Part shown: positions 1 through 6,372 of the stretch, piece after piece
Position numbering within the stretch: the stretch's first letter is position 1
How the letters are laid out: the number at the start of each line of letters is the position of its first letter
The notes under the pieces: generated by a model
Databases searched by the model: none
Told to the model about the DNA's origin: nothing
Seen by the model: only the letters and a program-made list of their open reading frames with translations
Made by a program: the position numbers and the translations under genes
Source of the DNA: a virus
Reading direction: 5' to 3' (one strand)
DNA: 24,617 nt
Virus record (IMG/VR): IMGVR_UViG_3300024475_000023
Span: 1 to 24,617 of that record

Positions 1-371
1 ACAGCAGCAATTCATTAACACCATAGCCCACCCCCGTCCCCTCTAGCATACCCACCTCAGCCTGTCAAGCCTCTGGCCATTCATGAGATCAATAGTGACT
101 ATCACTGACGTTGATGGTGGTCTGTATTGACTTGAGAGTGTGTCTATGTTGGTGCTACAGAGACCCCCCTTTATGTTATCCTAATAGCCTCCCCAGTCAC
201 TAAAAATAGTTGCAATGCTGTTGACTCTGTGCTATTCGCGTGCGCGCGTGTAATAGAAAGTAGCTATAGCATTTGGTTATATGCTTATGCGATTATATTA
301 TTAGACTCCTCTGTTGACTTGTATATAATGAGCCTATCAAGACAACAAACACACACACAAGGCGAAACATT
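1..371. other. Left non-coding region / leader
   Basis: I find no convincing gene here. The only start codons lead to very short frames: for example, the minus-strand ATGs near 80-84 stop within about 14 codons. The segment contains a C-rich stretch near 31-60, an alternating purine-pyrimidine tract at 237-250, the first early promoter (301-329) and an AC-rich, probably unstructured leader at 341-360. It may be a genome end or the space between two modules, but nothing in the sequence decides between these. Confidence 0.6.
301..329 (+). promoter_or_regulatory. Sigma-70-type early promoter
   Basis: TTAGAC at 301-306 and a perfect TATAAT at 324-329 are separated by 17 bases, with AT-rich sequence (about 290-300) upstream that could act as an UP element. 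A TTGACT at 314-319 is only 4 bases from the -10 and cannot be its -35. The expected start point is near 336, just upstream of the first small gene. It probably drives the early gene cluster. Confidence 0.65.
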
Positions 372-533
372 ATGACTATTAGAACAATCACCGCACGTAT
401 TATCGCACCTATACTGAAAGCCACTGGTTACCGCTTTGATAAGTCTTGGCGTAAAGGTGACACTGCCGCAAAGGCTTTTGTATATGAATATATTGTCTGC
501 ACTGTTACCGCTAACACTAAAGCCGATATCTAA
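372..533 (+). CDS. Small basic early protein, unknown function
   Basis: A 53-residue frame beginning MTIRTITARIIAPILK and ending TKADI. It is the first open frame after the early promoter, and an AAGGCG element sits a few bases upstream of the ATG, which supports translation. The protein is rich in Lys/Arg in its first 35 residues and has one Cys (residue 43). I recognise no domain. First-expressed phage genes often encode host-takeover or anti-defence proteins, but the sequence does not show which, if either, applies here. A long minus-strand frame across the same DNA is less credible because it lies over the promoter. Confidence 0.6.
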   Translation: MTIRTITARIIAPILKATGYRFDKSWRKGDTAAKAFVYEYIVCTVTANTKADI

Positions 534-592
534 ACCAACTACAGCCACGGACGGCTGCAACAAACATACAACAAAAAATAAAGGTGACAATT

Positions 593-913
593 ATGATCAA
601 TAATCAATATGAGTTAGAACAAGAAGCCATCAGAATCGCCAAAGAGGCTCAAGAGGAATTTGTAAACTACGGCATGGACGTATACGATTATATGCACCAA
701 GCGTGCGACGGGCATGAGTGCGTGATTTATACTTATAAAGCTATAGAGCTTTGCCAGCAGTGCGATACCGATGATGGTGAAGAGCAATTGCATGAGATAG
801 GTTACGAAGCAGCGACCTTTAACGAATATGCCACCAAATTAGCATACGCAACATTGTTTAACGCTTGTATTTTTGCGTTTGATGATCTCGACGGCAACTT
901 GTGCGGAGAATAA
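593..913 (+). CDS. Strongly acidic early protein, unknown function
   Basis: 106 residues. I chose the ATG at 593 because AAGGTG at 581-586 is a well-placed ribosome binding site; a GTG at 584 would overlap that site. The protein has about 23 Asp/Glu against about 4 Lys/Arg, with an acidic cluster around CDTDDGEEQ in the middle and another (FAFDDLDG) near the end. It contains five Cys residues. I associate proteins of this general type (a VIYTYKA-like core followed by CxxC and an acidic run) with the early regions of tailed phages, without a known function. The charge and position allow a DNA-mimic role like T7 Ocr, but there is no sequence evidence for homology. Confidence 0.75.
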   Translation: MINNQYELEQEAIRIAKEAQEEFVNYGMDVYDYMHQACDGHECVIYTYKAIELCQQCDTDDGEEQLHEIGYEAATFNEYATKLAYATLFNACIFAFDDLDGNLCGE

Positions 914-914
914 A

Positions 915-1106
915 ATGAGCAACTACAAAGCAGCAGTGGATAGATTAAACCGATGTAAGACAGTGGATGACATAGACCGCGCATTAATAGGCTTCGAGCG
1001 CGTGCATAAAGTCGGCCATTTAACAGACAAAGAGCTCGAGCGATTAGACGCGAAAGCGTTTGACATAATACTAGACTTGCAAGAAGGGGCGGAACAATGG
1101 AATTAG
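915..1106 (+). CDS. Small helical protein, unknown function
   Basis: 63 residues (MSNYKAAVDRLNR...). The ATG at 915 follows the upstream stop by one base and has GGAG at 905-908 as a ribosome binding site. The sequence is rich in Lys, Arg, Glu and Leu with the spacing of two or three amphipathic helices (for example DDIDRALIGFERV and DKELERLDAKAF). It overlaps the next gene by 10 bases. No recognisable domain. Confidence 0.7.
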   Translation: MSNYKAAVDRLNRCKTVDDIDRALIGFERVHKVGHLTDKELERLDAKAFDIILDLQEGAEQWN

Positions 1107-1249
1107 AACAAAATGATTTCTGGCAAACTCAGGCTAGAGGAACAAATGAGCAGGAATATGAAATCTACCTATCAGCGGTCGATAAAAAAACCGGTTTATG
1201 GTTGGATGGTAAACCAGCTAAAACTTATGCCGAATGGTTAAACTCATAA
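1097..1249 (+). CDS. 50-residue protein, unknown function
   Basis: Starts MELEQNDFW and ends AEWLNS. The ATG lies inside the end of the previous gene, with a GGGGCGGA purine-rich element just upstream, so it is probably translationally coupled. The sequence is polar with several aromatic residues. No motif is recognised. Its length and its tight fit between neighbours are the main reasons for calling it. Confidence 0.6.
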   Translation: MELEQNDFWQTQARGTNEQEYEIYLSAVDKKTGLWLDGKPAKTYAEWLNS

Positions 1250-1252
1250 AAT

Positions 1253-1258
1253 AGGAGG
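1253..1258 (+). promoter_or_regulatory. Perfect Shine-Dalgarno AGGAGG
   Basis: AGGAGG followed by T, 7 bases before the ATG at 1266. It is the best ribosome binding site in the early region and fixes the start of the 97-residue gene. Confidence 0.8.
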
Positions 1259-1265
1259 TGGTACA

Positions 1266-1559
1266 ATGAAACTTAAAATAGCAAATAAAGACGGTTACAG
1301 GTGCGGTAAACGTGCGTATCTGATTGGGAACGAATTTGGACTGCTTTGCGTTGCCTATGGCGACCACGGGCAGGAAGCCATTGATAATGCAGTCGATGAA
1401 GGTTTTATGGACTCCGAGTTGATGTCAGATGTAGATCATGCTGAATACGATTCTAACGGCTGGCATGATTCCTATATATACGCTGGCAATGCAAGCGAGC
1501 CATTTTGGAGTGAGTACCTGTGGCTTAAACCAGCGAGTGAGCGAAAGGAGTTGGCATAA
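1266..1559 (+). CDS. Conserved-looking acidic phage protein, unknown function
   Basis: 97 residues with an excellent ribosome binding site. The sequence reads through a beta-rich first part (RAYLIGNEFGLLCVAYGD) and an acidic middle (IDNAVDEGFMDSELMSD) to an aromatic end (EPFWSEYLWL). The alternation suggests a compact alpha/beta fold, and I have the impression of a family seen in other aquatic phages, without a function. Its stop TAA shares a base with the next ATG (TAATG), implying coupled translation. Confidence 0.75.
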   Translation: MKLKIANKDGYRCGKRAYLIGNEFGLLCVAYGDHGQEAIDNAVDEGFMDSELMSDVDHAEYDSNGWHDSYIYAGNASEPFWSEYLWLKPASERKELA

Positions 1560-1768
1560 TGAGCAATCAAAAGTTGATGTTATTTGTTGGCGATTATATT
1601 CAGCTACATAATAATTTTCTAGGGAACGACTCGGAATGGTTGCAAGTTATAGACATAGAGCCATACGACCTCTGTTTGCTGTCTAATGGGGCGCGTGTTT
1701 GCGCGTCTCTCGAGTATATAAAGGTGGCACTCTCTGAAGGTCAATACAAGGAAAAGAACAATGCTTAA
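1559..1768 (+). CDS. 69-residue protein, unknown function
   Basis: Begins MSNQKLMLFVGDYIQL and looks beta-rich in the first 50 residues, ending in a charged tail (EGQYKEKNNA). The ATG overlaps the previous stop, and AAGGAG at 1545-1550 is a suitable ribosome binding site. The fold might be a small SH3-like barrel, judging only from the pattern of short hydrophobic strands (LMLFVGDYI, WLQVIDI, CLLSNG). That is a weak guess and I assign no function. Confidence 0.7.
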   Translation: MSNQKLMLFVGDYIQLHNNFLGNDSEWLQVIDIEPYDLCLLSNGARVCASLEYIKVALSEGQYKEKNNA

Positions 1769-1931
1769 AAACTACAAAGGCAATTCAGCCTATATTAAAA
1801 TGGTTAAGAGAGACAAGCGGCAGCTGCTATCTGCTAAACTAATAGGAAGCGCGTTATTGATTGCCAGCGCGGGAGTGCTGTCATTCTTCATCTATAGCGT
1901 TGTCTTTATGTTTCTTTCGTTGGGGTTATAA
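1761..1931 (+). CDS. Small single-pass membrane protein
   Basis: 56 residues that overlap the end of the previous gene by 8 bases. The first 25 residues are basic (KMVKRDKRQ) and are followed by one hydrophobic segment at about residues 27-54 (LIGSALLIASAGVLSFFIYS and onward). This arrangement predicts an inner-membrane protein with its amino end in the cytoplasm. Small membrane proteins are common in phage early regions, for example as superinfection-exclusion factors. Nothing here identifies the role. Confidence 0.65.
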   Translation: MLKNYKGNSAYIKMVKRDKRQLLSAKLIGSALLIASAGVLSFFIYSVVFMFLSLGL

Positions 1932-1932
1932 A

Positions 1933-2220
1933 ATGAGCAGACCAATTGTAAATACTTATAAATTCACCGGTAGCCATCCCAATTTCGTCACTGGCGCTAG
2001 GTATTCAATCTCAGAGCTAGAGCTAGTAATGCGTGCCGCCGGTATATATGTAAACAATAAAACACTTCATAGTCGAATGAGACGTAGAAACACCATCGAC
2101 GACAGCGTGCTATTACCAGCGCGTGAGATGTCTTATGAGTCAGTTATCCATGACAGGTTAGAAAATACCCGTGATAAACTATCCGACCAATGGCTCAGAA
2201 AGCCGCTAAAGAATCCCTAG
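1933..2220 (+). CDS. Possible small DNA-binding protein
   Basis: 95 residues starting MSRPIVNTYKF at the ATG one base after the previous stop; a longer upstream frame overlaps the membrane-protein gene and is unlikely. Residues about 25-60 (ELELVMRAAGIYVNNKTLHS, then RMRRRNTIDDSVLL) resemble a helix-turn-helix with a basic recognition segment, like the tiny DNA-binding domains of phage regulators. The protein is basic overall. It is the last gene before a terminator, so it closes the first early transcript. The DNA-binding role is inference. Confidence 0.7.
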   Translation: MSRPIVNTYKFTGSHPNFVTGARYSISELELVMRAAGIYVNNKTLHSRMRRRNTIDDSVLLPAREMSYESVIHDRLENTRDKLSDQWLRKPLKNP

Positions 2221-2246
2221 TGTGAAACATTGGCAACTTTCGCCAG

Positions 2247-2273
2247 CCCGTCTAATAAGGCGGGTTTTTTTTT
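2247..2273 (+). terminator. Rho-independent terminator
   Basis: A 6-bp stem (CCCGTC/GGCGGG, one G-U pair) with loop TAATAA is followed by nine T residues. It lies 26 bases after the stop of the 95-residue gene and ends the first early transcription unit. Confidence 0.9.
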
Positions 2274-2374
2274 GTCTGCTAATATAAGGCGATTTGAGAG
2301 GGTTTACACTGACCCGCTACCCTACTATGCCAAAGAGGCTTAAAACGCCTTAGAATGGCTTATATGAGCTTTTA

Positions 2375-2405
2375 GAGAGGTTTCTACTGGTGGTTCTCCG
2401 CATAG
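2375..2405 (+). repeat. Imperfect ~30-bp direct repeat, copy A
   Basis: Matches positions 2774-2803 at most positions; the best core is CTACTGGTGGTTCTCCGCATAG here against CTACTAGTGGTTCGTCGCATAG there. Both copies lie in the untranslated space ahead of a small early gene. Confidence 0.6.
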
Positions 2406-2460
2406 ACGATAACAGAACTTGTTTCCCGTAATAGAGCGGTGGCGTAGGTTGAAATAATAG

Positions 2461-2490
2461 TTGACAATTAAGAATCGTTTACTTTACGAT
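2461..2490 (+). promoter_or_regulatory. Sigma-70-like promoter
   Basis: Perfect TTGACA at 2461-2466 and a weaker TACGAT at 2485-2490 with an 18-base spacer. It follows a terminator and precedes the 80-residue gene at 2526, so a restart of early transcription here makes sense. Confidence 0.6.
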
Positions 2491-2525
2491 GCTTTAGGAC
2501 TTAAACAGAGAGAGAGACTAACACC

Positions 2526-2768
2526 ATGAAAGATCCAGACTGGCATCACGGCGACACCGAATACAAAGAGGTAGTTTATACTATGGACGATAGAAAAGAG
2601 TTTTTCCATTTAACACGAGATCTGGCTGCGTCTATTAGATTTTTAGAGGCGACACCGAACTTTATACCTGACGGAGATCAGATGGACACATTAGGGCGAC
2701 TATTGGACTATTTAGACGCTGACGTACAGCATTACTATAGAGACTCTAAAGACCCTATAGAACGCTGA
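2526..2768 (+). CDS. 80-residue acidic protein, unknown function
   Basis: Begins MKDPDWHHGDTEYKE and ends DSKDPIER. It is the first gene after the promoter at 2461-2490, with a purine-rich AGAGAGAGA ribosome binding region. The residue pattern suggests mainly helices (DRKEFFHLTRDLAASIRFLE, then MDTLGRLLDYLDADVQHYY), with acidic residues outnumbering basic ones roughly two to one. No domain is recognised. Confidence 0.7.
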   Translation: MKDPDWHHGDTEYKEVVYTMDDRKEFFHLTRDLAASIRFLEATPNFIPDGDQMDTLGRLLDYLDADVQHYYRDSKDPIER

Positions 2769-2773
2769 TTAAG

Positions 2774-2803
2774 GAGAAGTACTACTAGTGGTTCGTCGCA
2801 TAG
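2774..2803 (+). repeat. Imperfect ~30-bp direct repeat, copy B
   Basis: Second copy of the element at 2375-2405, starting just after the stop of the 80-residue gene and about 65 bases before the next ATG. It is followed by a possible hairpin (GTTAGCG, 9-base loop, CGCTGAC) in the 2810-2832 stretch. Confidence 0.6.
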
Positions 2804-2868
2804 GTGCTGTTAGCGTTAATGACGCGCTGACAAAGAACATTTTAATAACCGACTGAAAAGGTGTCAAC

Positions 2869-3078
2869 ATGAGGGAAACATTATTTCAATTATATTTTGT
2901 TAAAGGCGCAAGCGACCCAGAGGTTGTTGCTATGTGCAGGGCTTGCGAAGATGTACGCAAAGGGTTTCTTATGTCGAAGGAAGCTGCTAAAGTGTATATG
3001 TTATGCCAACATGAGCTAGAACAGTTTATTAGTGAGATGGACGAATACGAGAGACTACAGAGGAGAAGTGCAGGATGA
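2869..3078 (+). CDS. 69-residue helical protein, unknown function
   Basis: Starts MRETLFQLYFVKGASDPE behind AAGGTG, 6 bases upstream. It reads as helical throughout and carries three Cys residues (MCRACED and MLCQHE). Its stop overlaps the next start as ATGA. A frame on the opposite strand covers the same bases but lacks a plausible start context. No function is assigned. Confidence 0.65.
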   Translation: MRETLFQLYFVKGASDPEVVAMCRACEDVRKGFLMSKEAAKVYMLCQHELEQFISEMDEYERLQRRSAG

Positions 3079-3191
3079 TTGACGCAATGATTCAATTGGT
3101 ATTCTTTGCAGGGCTGTTTGTCGCACTCTACGGGGCGTGGCTGATAGTTGAGGATAAACAGAAAGCCTATAGGGAGAGAAATAAGAAATGA
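3075..3191 (+). CDS. Tiny single-pass membrane protein
   Basis: 38 residues coupled to the previous gene by an ATGA overlap, with AGGAG about 10 bases upstream. The hydrophobic segment at about residues 5-24 (MIQLVFFAGLFVALYGAWLI) is followed by a highly charged tail (EDKQKAYRERNKK). This is a typical small phage membrane protein, predicted to leave the basic tail in the cytoplasm. Function unknown. Confidence 0.6.
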   Translation: MIDAMIQLVFFAGLFVALYGAWLIVEDKQKAYRERNKK

Positions 3192-3217
3192 AGTAGCTGC
3201 CAGAAACAACCTATCAC

Positions 3218-3246
3218 TTGTAGAGTGTACGGAGTACGCCTATAAT
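3218..3246 (+). promoter_or_regulatory. Sigma-70-like promoter
   Basis: TTGTAG at 3218-3223, a 17-base spacer and a perfect TATAAT at 3241-3246, in the gap after the 38-residue gene. It would read the two small genes that follow and then the replication genes. The -35 matches the consensus at only three positions. Confidence 0.5.
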
Positions 3247-3290
3247 AGCATCAAGACACGGTATTTTTATTAAAGATGGAGATTGACAAT

Positions 3291-3500
3291 ATGCATACAA
3301 TACTTTTCGGTAAACACTTAACAATTGAACTACGCAACGGCACTGGCATTGACATTGAGTTTGTAGATAGCAGACCAGTGTGGGCACACAATGCGTTCAC
3401 GGAAGAGCTGATAGCGATGCCGTTTATGGGCGTTATCATCCTGCTGCCGCTGGTTACAATCAGCTACGGCAACATCTACACAATGGAAGAGGAAGAATAA
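3291..3500 (+). CDS. Small membrane-associated protein, unknown function
   Basis: 69 residues from the ATG at 3291, which has GGAG 9 bases upstream; an alternative ATG at 3276 would add MEIDN but has a poorer site. The first half is beta-like (TILFGKHLTIELRNGTGIDI). Residues about 43-60 are hydrophobic (MPFMGVIILLPLVTISYG), and the end is acidic (TMEEEE). The middle segment could sit in the membrane or form a buried core. No family is recognised. Confidence 0.65.
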   Translation: MHTILFGKHLTIELRNGTGIDIEFVDSRPVWAHNAFTEELIAMPFMGVIILLPLVTISYGNIYTMEEEE

Positions 3501-3501
3501 T

Positions 3502-3702
3502 ATGGCGTTCAATGAAAAACAAAAACAAATATTGTGGAAAGCTGCGGAGATCTTGTCTAAGCGTAGGACAGCTAATAAGGTTTTTGTTCCTATATCCAGC
3601 AACAACGGCCACGGCCTGCTGTCTTTTGAGCATTGCTCACTAAAGCGTCAAGTAGGTTACGACTTGCTAGAGTTTGATAATTTACCGGGAAAGGGAGAGT
3701 AA
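3502..3702 (+). CDS. 66-residue protein, unknown function
   Basis: Begins MAFNEKQKQILWKAAEIL and ends PGKGE, starting one base after the previous stop. The first 22 residues look like a basic amphipathic helix, followed by mixed polar sequence with a central NNGHGLL. It immediately precedes the primase-helicase gene and is probably co-transcribed with it. No function can be assigned. Confidence 0.65.
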   Translation: MAFNEKQKQILWKAAEILSKRRTANKVFVPISSNNGHGLLSFEHCSLKRQVGYDLLEFDNLPGKGE

Positions 3703-3703
3703 T

Positions 3704-5317
3704 ATGACATTCCTAGCAACTCACCAGCCTTGTGACGCTTGTGGGTCTTCGGACGCGCTGGCAGTCAATGACAATGGCTCTACCAAGTGCTTTGCTTGTG
3801 GTGACTTCAAAAGAGGCGACGGCTCAACCTTGATAACCATGCCCGACATTGAAGAGACACCGCAACCAAAGCATAACTTCAGTGCTGTAGAGAACCTTCT
3901 AACCACTGGAAACTATAAGCCAGTAGTTGAGAGAGGTATTACTTCAGCAACCGCGAAAACCTACGGCGTTATCCACAATCCAGACAAAACCTACTTCTCC
4001 TACCACGTACCGGACGATGCTAACATCCCGACAGCTGCAAAAATACGACAGCATGACAAGCAGTTCTCTGTTGTCGGTGACTGGAGAGAGGCAGGTCTGT
4101 TCGGACAGCAACTATTCGCTAAAGGTGGCAAGACAGTTACAATCACTGAGGGCGAGTTTGACGCACTAGCTAGCTACCAGATGCAAGGTAGCAAGTACCC
4201 TGTAGTCAGTGTCAAGAATGGCGCTAGCGGTGCTCTAAAGGACTGTAAGGACGCTTACGAGTGGCTGGACAGCTTCGACACTATTATCATATCGTTTGAC
4301 AGCGATGAGCCGGGTGTTAAAGCTGCCCGAGAGGTAGCAGAGCTGTTCGGTGGCAAGTCTAAGGTGATGAAGTACCCACCACAGTACAAAGACGCTTGCG
4401 ACTTCCTTATCAATAACGACAGCCAGAGTTACATTGCATCATTCTGGGCGGCAGAGAGGTTCATCCCGGACGGCATCATCAACGGCTCAAGTCTCTGGGA
4501 CGAGGTCAATAGACCAGTAGAGACAGCTGCTGTAATGTATCCGTGGAAAGGTGTAAACAAACTAACCTTCGGTATCCGAGAAGCAGAACTGGTAACAATC
4601 ACTGCTGGCTCTGGTCTAGGTAAGTCTCAGTTTGTGAGAGAGATTGTCTGGCACATCCTACAGAATTCAGAGGACAACATCGGTCTGCTATTCCTTGAAG
4701 AGAATGCCCGCAAGACTGCACTGTCTCTTATGTCACTGGCAGCTAACAAGCCCTTACACCTACCAACTGTAGTGAGTACAGAAGAGGAGAGGTGGGAGTC
4801 CTTCGAGAAGACTATGGGGACGCAGAGACTGTATATGTTTGACCACTTCGGCAGCACCAGCATTGACAACATTGTCTCTCGCTGTCGCTACATGGCTAAA
4901 GCACTGGACACCAAGTTCCTCTTCCTCGACCACGTTAGTATTGTAGTGTCCGCTCAGAGCAACGGAGATGAGCGCAAGGCATTGGATGAGATCTGCACAA
5001 AGCTGAGAATGCTAGTGCAGGAGACTGGTATCACGCTATTCATGGTGAGCCACTTGAAGCGTCCAGACGGCAAAGGTCACGAGGAAGGCGCTGTCAGCTC
5101 GCTAGCACAGCTCAGAGGCTCTGCCAGTATCGCACAGCTCTCTGATATGGTGATAGGACTGGAGCGTAACGGTCAGGCTGATGATCCTATCGAGAGGAAC
5201 ACTACGCACGTCAGAGTTCTGAAGAATCGCTTTGCTGGTATTACAGGTCGTGCTTGTGGCTTGCTCTATAATCAAGACACTGGTAGAATGCAGGAAATAC
5301 TTGAGGAAGCCTTATGA
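3704..5317 (+). CDS. Primase-helicase (T7 gp4 type)
   Basis: 537 residues. It makes RNA primers and unwinds DNA at the phage replication fork as a hexameric ring. A four-Cys zinc site (C10, C13, C29, C32) comes first, for template recognition. A TOPRIM domain follows, with E149 in ITEGEFDALASYQ and D199/D201 in SFDSDEPG. The RecA-like helicase follows, with Walker A GSGLGKS at 302-308, Walker B ending at D409 (FLFLDH) and a later RGSASIAQLSD motif. The length is close to T7 gp4 (566 residues). I chose the ATG at 3704, behind GGGAGAG, over an upstream frame start at 3674 that overlaps the preceding gene. The stop overlaps the next ATG by four bases. Confidence 0.97.
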   Translation: MTFLATHQPCDACGSSDALAVNDNGSTKCFACGDFKRGDGSTLITMPDIEETPQPKHNFSAVENLLTTGNYKPVVERGITSATAKTYGVIHNPDKTYFSYHVPDDANIPTAAKIRQHDKQFSVVGDWREAGLFGQQLFAKGGKTVTITEGEFDALASYQMQGSKYPVVSVKNGASGALKDCKDAYEWLDSFDTIIISFDSDEPGVKAAREVAELFGGKSKVMKYPPQYKDACDFLINNDSQSYIASFWAAERFIPDGIINGSSLWDEVNRPVETAAVMYPWKGVNKLTFGIREAELVTITAGSGLGKSQFVREIVWHILQNSEDNIGLLFLEENARKTALSLMSLAANKPLHLPTVVSTEEERWESFEKTMGTQRLYMFDHFGSTSIDNIVSRCRYMAKALDTKFLFLDHVSIVVSAQSNGDERKALDEICTKLRMLVQETGITLFMVSHLKRPDGKGHEEGAVSSLAQLRGSASIAQLSDMVIGLERNGQADDPIERNTTHVRVLKNRFAGITGRACGLLYNQDTGRMQEILEEAL

Positions 5318-5511
5318 GATGTTTAGCCTGCAATGCCCTACTGACAGACTTTGAAGCAACTAGAAAGTCAGCTGCTTCTGGTCAATTTCTTGATCTGTGC
5401 AACCATTGCTATAGCTACACATCTGAGGATATTGACACAATCGACCGCATGGATTTAAAATCTGAGGCAGATTACGAAAGCATGGGAGATGATGATGAGC
5501 AAAATAGGTAA
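5314..5511 (+). CDS. Small zinc-ribbon protein
   Basis: 65 residues with paired cysteines C3/C6 (MRCLAC) and C29/C32 (CNHC), the arrangement of a zinc ribbon, followed by an acidic tail (GDDDEQNR). Its ATG overlaps the primase-helicase stop (ATGA). I associate small proteins of this kind with the space between primase-helicase and polymerase in T7-like aquatic phages. They are thought to assist nucleic-acid transactions, but no activity is known to me. The zinc binding is inferred from spacing only. Confidence 0.8.
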   Translation: MRCLACNALLTDFEATRKSAASGQFLDLCNHCYSYTSEDIDTIDRMDLKSEADYESMGDDDEQNR

Positions 5512-5692
5512 CTTTGCGCTAGAACTGCAAGAGCGTAAGGTAGAAGTAAGACAGCTAAACCCTTACAACAAATACAGTAACGAAGAGACTACGGCAGGGC
5601 AGTACTATGTTTACTACAGTAACTACAGACAAGAGAGTAATATCGTGGTTCAGTTGCGGTGCGGCAAGCGCAGCGGCGACTTATCTAGCTAG
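5495..5692 (+). CDS. Small protein with tail replaced by an insertion
   Basis: 65 residues from the ATG at 5495, with GGGAG (5484-5488) as its ribosome binding site; ATGs at 5489 and 5492 are too close to that site. The first 39 codons (MSKIGNFALELQERK onward) are unique sequence. The last ~26 are only a shifted reading of the start of the PAPS-reductase-like gene and look arbitrary. At the repeat at 5598-5611 the frame would, if joined directly to the matching repeat before the polymerase gene, continue to a TGA at 6444-6446 and give a 58-residue protein. I infer that the gene has lost its original end. It may still be translated. Confidence 0.5.
   Translation: MSKIGNFALELQERKVEVRQLNPYNKYSNEETTAGQYYVYYSNYRQESNIVVQLRCGKRSGDLSS
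5598..5611 (+). repeat. 14-bp direct repeat, left copy
   Basis: GGCAGTACTATGTT, identical to positions 6373-6386. It contains the start codon of the PAPS-reductase-like gene. The pair brackets that gene exactly. Confidence 0.85.
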
Positions 5693-6371
5693 AAAAAAAT
5701 ATAAAACACCAAATTTTCAAGCTGTTTATTGTAGAGTCGCTGAAGAACACGTAGATAATTTTAGATTTTTAAAAGATTTTTCTAATAAATTTACAATACA
5801 TGTAAAAATCATAGGCGACGAGGCTGCTAATTTTTCAATATATGACGTTTTTGAGCAAAGAAAGTTTATAAAAGGGCCGAACGGCGCTCCTTGCACTATG
5901 ATCTTAAAGAAAAATGTAAGAAAAAAATATCAAAAAGCAGACGACATTCAAGTATTTGGATACACCAGTGAAGAAGAAGATAGAGCAAACAGGTTTATAG
6001 ACTCTAATAACGATGTTGATGTTGATTTTATTCTCCTAGAAAACAACTGGACTAAGAAAGACTGTTTAGAGTTTGTTAGAGACAACAACATAGAAATACC
6101 AACTATGTATAAGCTAGGTTATAACAACAATAACTGCGTTGGCTGCGTTAAGGGTGGTATGGGGTACTGGAATAAGATAAGGGTAGACTTTCCCGATTCC
6201 TTTGATAAGATGGCTAAGTTAGAAAGAAAATTAAACCATGCCATCAACAAAGATAAGAACGGCCCTGTGTTCTTGGATGTTCTAGCGAGTGATAGAGGTA
6301 ACTTTAAATTGGACGTTCCTAGTGATTGCGGATTTACTTGCGAATGGAAACAAGAAACACTTAAGTTTTAG
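5607..6371 (+). CDS. PAPS-reductase-like (PP-loop) cargo protein
   Basis: 254 residues of the adenine-nucleotide-binding PP-loop family that includes PAPS reductase, DndC-like and other sulfur-transfer enzymes. The loop SCGAASA at 16-22 lies just after the first strand (VISWF). A GAPCTMILKK segment around C96, GYTSEEEDR at 118-125, and a CVGC pair (C177, C180) followed by KGG are consistent with the phage branch of this family. Substrate and partner cannot be read from the sequence. Candidates are sulfation or sulfur metabolism, tRNA or DNA sulfur chemistry, or nucleotide hydrolysis. Base composition is unlike its neighbours: 32 G+C in 120 bases at 5701-5820 against 59 in 120 at 7261-7380. 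It sits between matching 14-bp repeats, so it is probably acquired cargo. Confidence 0.85.
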   Translation: MFTTVTTDKRVISWFSCGAASAAATYLARKKYKTPNFQAVYCRVAEEHVDNFRFLKDFSNKFTIHVKIIGDEAANFSIYDVFEQRKFIKGPNGAPCTMILKKNVRKKYQKADDIQVFGYTSEEEDRANRFIDSNNDVDVDFILLENNWTKKDCLEFVRDNNIEIPTMYKLGYNNNNCVGCVKGGMGYWNKIRVDFPDSFDKMAKLERKLNHAINKDKNGPVFLDVLASDRGNFKLDVPSDCGFTCEWKQETLKF

Positions 6372-6372
6372 A

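Larger units (their letters stand above)
2221..2525. other. Intergenic region with terminator, repeat copy and promoter
   Basis: About 305 bases without a gene. It holds a rho-independent terminator (2247-2273), one copy of an imperfect 30-base repeat (2375-2405) and a sigma-70-like promoter (2461-2490). The rest (2280-2374 and 2406-2460) shows only weak inverted matches, such as TAAGGCG near 2285 against CGCCTTA near 2346. Confidence 0.7.

Noticed and set aside
127-150. TTGACT near 127 and TTGACT near 221 as further promoters
   Set aside because: The nearest -10-like sequences are at 12 and 22 bases, outside the usable spacing.
285-590. Minus-strand frame of 101 residues over the early promoter
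   Set aside because: It covers the sigma-70 promoter and the 53-residue plus-strand gene, has a Cys-rich unnatural composition and runs against every neighbour.
2788-2859. GTG-started 23-codon frame in the second repeat copy, behind AAGGAG
   Set aside because: Too short, the spacing from the ribosome binding site is 11 bases, and the other repeat copy gives only 13 codons with a different end.
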